A stretch of DNA of 64,000 bases from Adiantum capillus-veneris (lineage: Eukaryota; Streptophyta; Polypodiopsida; Polypodiales; Pteridaceae), in assembly GCA_014529385.2 (NCBI GenBank), contig CM043968.1:127245018-127309017 (forward strand). Reading direction: 5' to 3'. This document shows positions 56,510-64,000 of this stretch, piece by piece (the stretch's first letter is position 1; every line of letters starts with the position of its first letter). The notes below the pieces were generated by a model. It worked only from the letters and a program-made list of their open reading frames with translations. It made no database searches and was not told the DNA's origin. The position numbers and the translations under genes are program-made.

Positions 56510-57790
56510 TCATGTACCATCATAGAGCATCTTTTCCAAAGAGAGTGCTTCAGAGTCCTTGACGAGATCTTCATTGTTTGGCCCCTCAGAATTTTGGCTG
56601 GAGTTACACTCATGCTTCATGTAACAATACTTACATGTGACAAGTGCCCTTTGACAGATCTTTGGTAGATCCTTTGGTAGAAGGTGACTCAAATAGGGCT
56701 TCAAGCGATAACCATTTACCTTCCTAGAGTGCTCTTTCCCATTCAAGTCCATAAGTTGATAGTAACTTGAACTGAAAGCCTTCTTAACTAAGTATGGCCC
56801 CTGCCATCTAGTTTCAAATTTGGCATCAAAACGATTATCGAGTCCATTGTCATACCTTAGCACAAGATCTCCTTCATTGATGCCTTTGTCCTTTAGTTTC
56901 TTGTCAAGCTTCTCCTTCGCCTGCGTAGCTTTCCTCTTGTAGCACTCGTATGCTGCTTCTCTTTCCCACTCAAGCTCAGCTAAGGTAAGAAGTCGATCCA
57001 TCCATGCTTCTTGATCATCTTGTGCTGCTTTGCCATGAAGTCGCATTGTTGGAATGTTGAGCTCAATTGGTTGTAAAGCCTCTTGACCATAGACCAAGTG
57101 AAATCGTGTAAACTTCGTGGCTTTCCTATATGTGGTTCAATACGCCCACAAGGAACCATCCAGGAAGTCATCCCACAACTTTGTCTTGTTTCTCACCATC
57201 TTTCTAATGATGCTTGCAATGACACCATTAGCTTTTTCTACCAGACCATTTGACTCGGGATAGTAGGGTGTACTGTGATGATGTAGAATGTGAAGTTCTT
57301 CACAGACTTCTGTGAGCAAGCCCTTTCTAAACCCTGGACCATTATCAGAAACAATCTCCAAAGGTGTGCCAAATCTACAATAAATGTGAGTGTAGACAAA
57401 TTTTCTCACTGTCCTCTCATTTACCTTTGCCACACTTTGTGCTTCCACCCACCTAGTCATATAGTCTACAACCACTAGAATGTAGAGTTTACCATTTTTT
57501 GTCCTAGGCAGAGGACCCATAGCATCAATGCCCCACTTTTCAAAGGGTCCATTTGCAAGCACGATTTGCCTTGGACCATAAACCAATCTTCTATTCCCAT
57601 TTACTTGACAATTGTGACAACTTTTACACCAATGTTGGACATCCACATGCAGACTTGGCCAAACATGCCCCGCAAGCAAAATCTTCTTCACAGTTAAACT
57701 CTTGGGAAAAATGACCACCACATGCCTCTTCATGCAAACCTTTTAGAATGGCTGGAATCTCCTTGATAGTTGGTACACTTCTGCACACTT
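56510..57790 (-). pseudogene. Element H integrase
   Basis: A frameshift near 57700-57720 splits the zinc region (LHEEACGGHFS; CKSCHNCQ). The core has VVVDYMTRWVEA, VSDNGPGF and ESNGLVEKANG, so D, D and E are kept. An in-frame TGA at 57137-57139 sits where a CGA Arg is expected (WAY-R-TTYR). The C-terminal domain (GDLVLRYDNGLD; RWQGPYLVKKAF) ends at 56510. Confidence 0.92.
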
Positions 57791-58385
57791 GATCCTTCCC
57801 TCTTTGATAGAGGGATCCTTCTAGAAAGAGATACGCGCTTGCCTTTTTCATGAGTCTCCTCTTCTGAGCCTTCATGAAGTCTTGTGGAAACTCACCCTCC
57901 AAAATGTAGCTAATAATGGGAGTCAATGACTCCAATCCCTGGTATCTCGGTTTCTTGACAGTTGCTGCCACCATGATGACCTGCACTTCTTTCTCAACAC
58001 ATGCAACTACTTGCTGTGCAAGTAAATCGGCATCTTCATTCTGTTTCCTAGGAATATGATATAGTTGCACTTCTTCAAACTGATTAAACAGCCTACGAAT
58101 GGCATGAACTTTTGTCCTTAGGTTTTCATTCTTGCATGCCCAAATGCCTAAAATTTTCTTCACAATGAGAAGTGCATCCCCTTTTACCATGAGACGTTGT
58201 ATACCTTGGCCAATGCATATCTTTAAACCATGAAGTAGTGTGTCGTATTCTGCTTCATTGTTGCTAGTTGAACCTGGTAGATTGACCTTCTCTTTCATGA
58301 CCACCTCCCCACTTGGGTTGAGCAACACTAGCCCCCCCCTGCTTTTCTTGTGGCTCGTCGAAAAGCTCCATCAAAGAACAAGTTA
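57791..58385 (-). pseudogene. Element H second (archaeal-type) RNase H
   Basis: LFFDGAFRR (Asp near 58371) is followed by a frameshift in a run of eight C (58332-58339). Then NNEAEYDTLLHGL, VKGDALLIV and NEDADLLAQ supply the other acidic residues. This domain is known in Tat-lineage elements, where it replaces the original RNase H. Confidence 0.88.
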
Positions 58386-59417
58386 AAAGCATTAAGAATA
58401 TTTTTTGGTGGTGGCAATGGTAGGGTCTTTATTTTAGGCACCTTAATCTCCTTCTCATGTACCCTATAAGTAAGGATCCCTCCCAATTGTGCACGCACAC
58501 TATCTTCCACCTTGAAAGAGTATTGGAACTCTTGTAGCTCCATAATCCACTTTGAGATCCTAGTACTAAGATTCATTTGAGATGACACCGAAGGGAACAA
58601 ATTTTCTACAGTGAGAATTACAAAAGGTTTTGGTAGCAGGTAGGATCTAAACTTTCTCACCGCAAACATGAGAGAAAGCATCATGAGTTCTACTTCTGTG
58701 TAGCCTCTCTCCAAAGCATTCATGACCCTACTAGCAAAGTAGATGGGTCGCATCCTGGTACTGTGGGGATCTTGTTGTAGCAACACAACACCAATTGTTT
58801 CCCTTCCAACACTAGAGCTAACAAAAAATGTGTACTCCCAACAAGGATCCATGAGTGTTGGTAGCTCTGACAAAATGACTTTAATGCTACAAAAGTACTC
58901 TTCAAGCTCATAAGACCATGCAAATTCTACTTGTTGTGTCAACTTTTGCAAAGGGTGAAGCAACTCCGAAGCTAAGTGAATGAAGCGTGACATATACTTC
59001 ACCTTTTGAATGATTGAGATGACCTCTTTGAGATTCTTGGGTGATGGGAGCTCAATAAGAGCCTTTGCCTTTGAAGGGTCCACGTCAATGCCTTTATAGG
59101 AAACCTTGGGACCAAGCAAGATCACTTCATCCTCACCTACGTGACACTTGTCGGGGTTGAGTTGACCTCCCATGTCATAGAGCTTCTTTAAACCTTCTTC
59201 TACCCTTTGTGGATGCAATGATTTTGAGGTATAAATGCAAAAATCATCAATAAAAACCCTAATGGACTTTCCAAAGAATGCTTGAAACACCATGTTCATG
59301 AAGCGTTGGAAAGTTGCAGGAGCATTTGTCAGACCAAATGGCATGACTCTAAAAGCATAACAACCCCAAGGAGTAATGAAGGTTGTTTTCAACTGATCTT
59401 CCAATGCGATACCTATT
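58386..59417 (-). pseudogene. Element H reverse transcriptase and degenerate first RNase H
   Basis: Begins at the insertion point of I with IGIALEDQLKTTFITPWGC. FRVMPFGLTNAPATFQR and the catalytic FIDD are intact. The first RNase H reads YTFFVSSSVGRETIGVVLLQ, lacking the usual Asp, and continues with RPIYFASRVMNALERGY. The fingers and first palm segment lie on the other side of element I. Confidence 0.9.
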
Positions 59418-59668
59418 TGTGCGCTCCTTGCCGCACTGTCGAAGCAAGGGACTTGCCAATACACCGTGTGCGAGCCACAAACGGCTCCAAGCACACAACA
59501 AGCCTAAACTAGCAAGCTCAAGAGAACAAAGGGTGTGTCACTCACCGCTCTACGCTCGCCTTCGTGGTGGATTCCTCACCGCGATGAAGAAGAAGCTGCA
59601 GTCGTACCGCGCTCAACCGCCTCGCCGTCGTCGTGCCTTCATAATGCTCGATTGCACACACACTCTCC

Positions 59669-59702
<34 letters not shown>

Positions 59703-60007
59703 AGGAGGTGAAGAAGAAGAAGAAGATGGAGATGGAGCAAGAGCACTCTTCTATTGCACAAATGAGAGAATGAGTAAAAATTAGGTTTAGTTGGCTTTTA
59801 TAGGAGCTCACCCCATTCACAGTTGGGCGCCCATGCTTAGCCAACTAACCCTAGCATGTTCGTGTTAGAGTGCGCCTCTCATCGGCGATCACTCTTACCC
59901 TTTTCCTATTGGTCCGACAAGCCCGGTACCTGACTCTAAATAATACATAATATGGTTACAGTGTCCGTCGTAGGCGATAGGGTGTCCGTGAGCCACGAGG
60001 GTTAACA
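59418..60007 (-). repeat. Element I 3' LTR (590 bp)
   Basis: The minus strand begins TGTTAACCC and ends GCGCACA. A TATA box (CTATAAAAG, near 59793-59803) and a (CT)n(CA)n microsatellite (59666-59702) lie inside. The boundary on the left agrees exactly with the break in the reverse transcriptase of H. Confidence 0.7.
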
Positions 60008-61623
60008 TGCCCCCCTTCCTGATGTAGATTCCATCCTTGGAAGCTATTGAGTTGAAGCTGGGTCGTCGAGGTGGAAGAGCATTTGAGATGAATGTCCTTA
60101 GCCTTCTTCAGTCACTGCAAAATCAAACAACATTGGCACAGTAATTGCATTCTCTTAAAAAGCATATGCCGTTTTAGGTAGAAAAATTGATTGGTAAAAG
60201 AATTTCAAACAATTTGGTAGCAATGAACATTAAATTGCAATGTAATCAAATGCATAAACAGATGTAAAGGTAGAAAATAAAACAAGTCTGGGGTCGCTAA
60301 TTTGACGGTCGAAAAGCACTAGAGATCGAATATTAATACCATGGGTAAGCTTCTTAATTATCTGTGGTCAATTAAGTTGTTTAATCGCGAGAGCCAAGTA
60401 TTCATGTTCGAGGGCTGACTAGAGGCTATATCTAGAAGACCTTGTAGTTAAGCTACGATAAAAGGAATTTCTCATGAAATCATCGCCTGACTGATTACTT
60501 TTTCTTTGACCCCCCCCAAGTCTTTTCACATTGATTCAATTATGATGTGTGTGCTTATTTTGTATGCCTTGGGTTTTTTGCTTTTCAAGGAAAAGCGCCC
60601 ACACTGGGAACCTCTAGGGCTCTAGTACCATAGGCGATACATGTGAGTGAAGTACCAATTCAAGCTGAGATTTCTCTTCCAGCTTAAAATTTTACATTGT
60701 GGCACTTTGATTTTTTGTTTGTTCATTTTCAACATTTAAATTTTGTAACTTTGGGGGGTCATATAACATTGTTACCCTCCCCAGGCTCATCACATTAGTA
60801 AACTCCCTTTATAATACTTAAGCTAAAGGTCACTAGGGTTAAGCCCACTAGAAAGCCCTAGTACATTTCATACAATGCTGCCTAAATCGGATTAAGAACC
60901 TAAGTAACCATTGCTTATTAGGAAGGCATTCCCCATGGTATTAAGAGAAGATCTCTAATATCTAGCTTGGTCAAACTAGCTTAGTCGAACTGCTTGATTT
61001 TTAAACCTAAACAAGTGATTATGACAAAACATTACATTGGATTAAATGTTTGATACTAAGCCAATGCGCTGAATATTATGCTACCAATCACAATCAAGGC
61101 AGACAAACATGGATGAAAAAAGATAAGGGCAATGCTAATGGACAAGAAACACCTGTTTGTGTTGATGGTCGCGCTTGATCTGAAGGTTCCATGAAGGTCC
61201 AAATCCTAACCACAGCAACACGTTCCTGTACACACTAGGAAACAAAAACAATACCTCTAGGAGGCACATCAGTGGGAAAAGAGAACTTTGCTAATCACTC
61301 AACTCTAAAACAGAAACACTCCTATCGTACTAATCTTACCTACCCTCCATCACTCAAGTGATGAGGATCAAAGGTGTTTTATGGCATAGGTTTCTGTTTC
61401 ACTGTACCAGATGTGACATGTGTAGGTCTGAGTCAATGTTTTGACTTTTATGTGCATACTCGTTTGCTAATTGCTCTTGCTCTTTATTTTTTTGTTTTTT
61501 GTGAGTATAAAGCTTTATATGTACATTCCCTAAGATCGGAGATTGAGAGGTCAGGGAAAAAGGTTGAGAGGGAAACAAATGAATGAGGACTGTCCACAAA
61601 CACTTCCCCCTTCCTTGGGTAGA
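60008..61623 (-). other. Element I untranslated 3' region
   Basis: 1.6 kb with no recognisable pol domain on either strand. The polypurine tract is at 60008-60019. Confidence 0.65.
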
Positions 61624-64000
61624 TCATACCGTTTGAAATGAGCTTGCCACCCTTTGAAACCAATTGTTCCAGTTGGTAATAGGTGAGGATTTTTGCCAGT
61701 AGTTTTCTATTACCCTAGGTGCCTCGTCAAGTTGCAAGGGTGGTAAGGTACTCTCCCAGGATCGAACTTGAAGTGGTTCATCAGGTGATTCTTTAACACT
61801 GGGAGGTGTGGATTCTTTTGTAGCTTCATGGAGGTCCACTACTATAGATGGAGGCTGTGTAGAAGCTTTTACCTCTATGGATGTATTACATGATGAGCTA
61901 GAAGCTTCATGGGACTCCCCCCTTCCTGAGCTAGGTGGAACAAATCGTTCTTTCTTTGGTACCCAAACTAGCTCGGGAGCGGGTGTGTAGCATTCTGTGA
62001 TTTTTTCCTTTCCACGACCATTGATTCGTTTTGGAGCTACGGGATTGGGCTCACTTGGGTCAGGTGATAGGTAAGAGCACAATCTACGTTTTGGCACCCA
62101 GATTTGATCATTTCCTTGATAGTAGCCTTGGGCTTCCAATAGTCGTTTAGGGATCCATCGCAACATTTTCTTACTTTTCTTGGAGCGAGTGGTACGTTTC
62201 TTACAAGGCTTCTGTTTTTTAGCACTAGCTATGGTCACTAAAGAAGCTTTAGGGACCCACTTGTATGTTTTCTTCGTTACCTTAGGATGAGTCTTGTTGG
62301 AAGCGATATGAATTGCTTGTAGCATATTTAAGGGTATAGGCATTTCATCCCCCTCAGGTGTTACCCAGGTCATCCCCCTATTTCCCCAAGTGTCTATGGT
62401 TGATGCTAGGTGGACCCAATCCACATTGTCCGACTCAGTCATCCCACGTAGGATATCCATATAAGGAGAATCTTGGCCAATGTCTGTATCCTTCTTACAA
62501 GTGTAACAATATTGTAGTGGGGCCGAGTGAACTGTGGTGTCAGAGCGATGATCAATAATGGTTTTACTCCCTAAGGAGTGTACCTTACCAGTCACCAAAT
62601 CCACTCTAAGGACAGAGTCTTGGAATTGCAAATAGACATGATTTTTAGACCAATCATGAACCATTTGTGCTTCCCTCATGAATGGTCGTCCTAAAATCAT
62701 TTCATATGACATAAGGTGTTTAGAGAAATCCATTACAATGAACGTATGTCGTACCTTGTGTCCTAGAACTTTGATCTTAAGATCCTTGAGCATCCCCATA
62801 GGTTTGGCTATGGTACCATTTGCCATCTTTACCACAATGTTAGTAACACTGAGGCGGGGTTTTCCCATGGATTCCCAACAATCTTTTGTAACGATGCTAA
62901 CTCCCGCACCACCATCAAGAATTCCCTTTATAGTTAATCCCTTGGTAGTGATGGGTAGGGTCGCATTAGACTCGTCGCCTTCAAAATACTGCCCTAATTC
63001 GTTAATGGGTACCTCGATCACAGACTCGTGTCCATCTAAGTCAAGTGATTGCACATGATTTTCCTCATCAATCATAATCGAGTCAGGCCTATTTGGTTGC
63101 GCAAACTGCGGTAATCCCGTTCGTAGCTCTCCGTTAAGGAATGCTCGAAGTGCAAGGAATAACTCAGGATCTCCATACAGCTTTGCTATGATCGTGGTTC
63201 GGACCTCAGAAGACATGAAGTCCACTAGTTTGGCAACATTCATTGGCGTTTTGCAGGGTGTAGGTCCTTGACTAGGAACTGGTGAGGATGGAATCTCATA
63301 TTCCTCAATGGGATCAGGTATTCCTTCGTTAAACATCCTTTCCAACATGAAGGGTGTATGCTCACTTTTTGATGTCCCGTCCTCACTCCCTTCTTGGATG
63401 ATACTAGATATGGCTAACGGTCTATGGTTCATGTGGGGTGGATGAACTTGCGTGGGAAACACTGTGTCATGAATTTTGACATGCATGGGTTTTGGTTCTA
63501 GTTTCCTTTGAGTCTCCTCCACTAAACCTCTTAGATGTTTCACCTGCTCAATCTCGTTTACTGGGTTTGGGTACGTCCCAATCTTCTTTTAACGATTCTT
63601 CCCCTTTTGCCCCTGTGGTTTATCTTGGGGGTCTTGGATTGGATTTGGAAACACTTGTGGTGTTTTCAGAGGCTCTTTATGATTTTCTCTTATTCGGTTT
63701 TCATTTGGTTCCATGTTACAATTTTCTTTGTCGGTCTTTCCCTTTGTGGTATTGGTTCTAGTCTCCATTGTCTCGACTGAATCTGAATCATCCTCGAGGT
63801 CATTCATATACACGGGGTCATCTCCTGTTCCTATGTTTGTTTTGGAACTTGGCTTTGAATTTTCCGTATTCTGCGACTTCTTCCTTCGTGTCTTCTTTTT
63901 CTTTGCTTGGATAATTGACGCGGTATCTCTCTCTTCGAGGATATGTCCTGGCCCTTGAAGCATGGACCGTGTAATCGCATAAGCGGGTGCGATGGGTGGT
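61624..64000 (-). CDS. Element I polyprotein: gag-like, retropepsin, W-V/I-P-K repeats (partial)
   Basis: Open from the window edge to TGA 61624, with a single in-frame TAA at 63589-63591. The N-terminal part is basic and acidic by turns (QAKKKKTRRKKSQ; YMNDLEDDSDS). A helical segment (NVAKLVDFMSSEV; DPELFLALRAFL) precedes the protease. The active site is GILDGGAGVSIVTK (near 62915), with Gly where retropepsins have Ser or Thr, and MILGRPFMREA follows. After a VDWVHLASTIDTWG segment come four repeats: YKWVPKA, LRWIPKR, QIWVPKR and LVWVPKK (62270 to 61950). It may act as a structural protein of an element that borrows enzymes elsewhere. Confidence 0.75.

Larger units (their letters stand above)
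54276..64000 (-). mobile_element. Element H: Tat-lineage Gypsy element, interrupted by I
   Basis: Minus-strand order from the right: reverse transcriptase (cut at 59417), degenerate RNase H, second RNase H of archaeal type, integrase, polypurine tract (56482-56495), 3' LTR. The second RNase H is diagnostic for Tat (Ogre/Retand-like) elements. Gag, protease and the reverse transcriptase N-terminus should lie beyond element I, outside the window. Confidence 0.85.
59418..64000 (-). mobile_element. Element I: LTR element with gag-like, protease and W-x-P-K regions but no polymerase
   Basis: A 590-bp LTR (59418-60007) is preceded on the minus strand by GGAAGGGGGGCA. 1.6 kb of untranslated sequence and a long frame (61624 to the window edge) lie upstream. 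I is inserted in the reverse transcriptase of H; the target on the left is CTATT. There is no reverse transcriptase, RNase H or integrase between the protease and the 3' LTR, so the element looks non-autonomous. Its 5' end is outside the window. Confidence 0.72.

Noticed and set aside
59383-59784. 133-codon plus-strand frame with a His-Thr repeat
   Set aside because: It spans the H reverse transcriptase in antisense and the (CT)n(CA)n tract of the I LTR.

Overview
The window is nuclear DNA from a land plant with a large, repeat-dense genome. It contains one convincing host gene segment, the first coding exon of a plant cluster-I diacylglycerol kinase (14652-15854, minus strand). Nearly everything else is LTR retrotransposon in nested layers, with an LRR receptor-kinase pseudogene and a PIF/Harbinger transposase relic. 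A fern or another large-genome plant would fit, but the sequence does not decide it. I see no tRNA, rRNA, CRISPR or prokaryotic signal.

Layout from left to right. (1) 1-14.5 kb: two copies (Z1, Z2) of a non-coding, LTR-ended repeat rich in AAAACGC words. Z1 was split by Copia element A (793-10550, minus; 5-bp target duplication CAGAA). A was later split by Copia element B (3055-7385, plus; duplication CATGT). (2) 14.65-16.1 kb: the kinase exon, with a GC instead of GT splice donor, and an unrecognised open frame just upstream. (3) 17.5-26.1 kb: chromodomain-type Ty3/Gypsy element C (plus; duplication GCTTC), inserted in a small LRR fragment. (4) 26.2-29.0 kb: a decayed LRR receptor-like kinase on the minus strand. 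(5) 30.2-31.8 kb: a 1.55-kb TRIM-like element D with 143-bp LTRs. (6) 33.2-38.4 kb: Copia element E (minus; duplication GATTT), whose pol frame is broken by one TGA; it lies beside a PIF/Harbinger transposase pseudogene (38.86-39.6 kb). (7) 41.4-64 kb: a three-level nest of Gypsy-type elements: G (plus), then H (minus, Tat lineage with a second RNase H), then I (minus, no reverse transcriptase in the part seen), which sits inside the reverse transcriptase of H.

The most unusual object is element G. Its pol frame continues past integrase, without a frameshift, into a second and different retropepsin-like domain (D-S-G-A, then L-L-G-Q-P-W). A basic tail follows with repeated W-x-P-K-like motifs. 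Element I carries one protease followed directly by W-V/I-P-K repeats and has no visible polymerase or integrase. G also has an RNA leader with several copies of a 22-bp palindrome and an unusual gag N-terminal region. All elements carry stops or frameshifts except D, which is non-coding; many stops look like methyl-C deamination (TGG to TGA/TAG, CGA to TGA). The window is therefore a fossil record and not a set of active elements.
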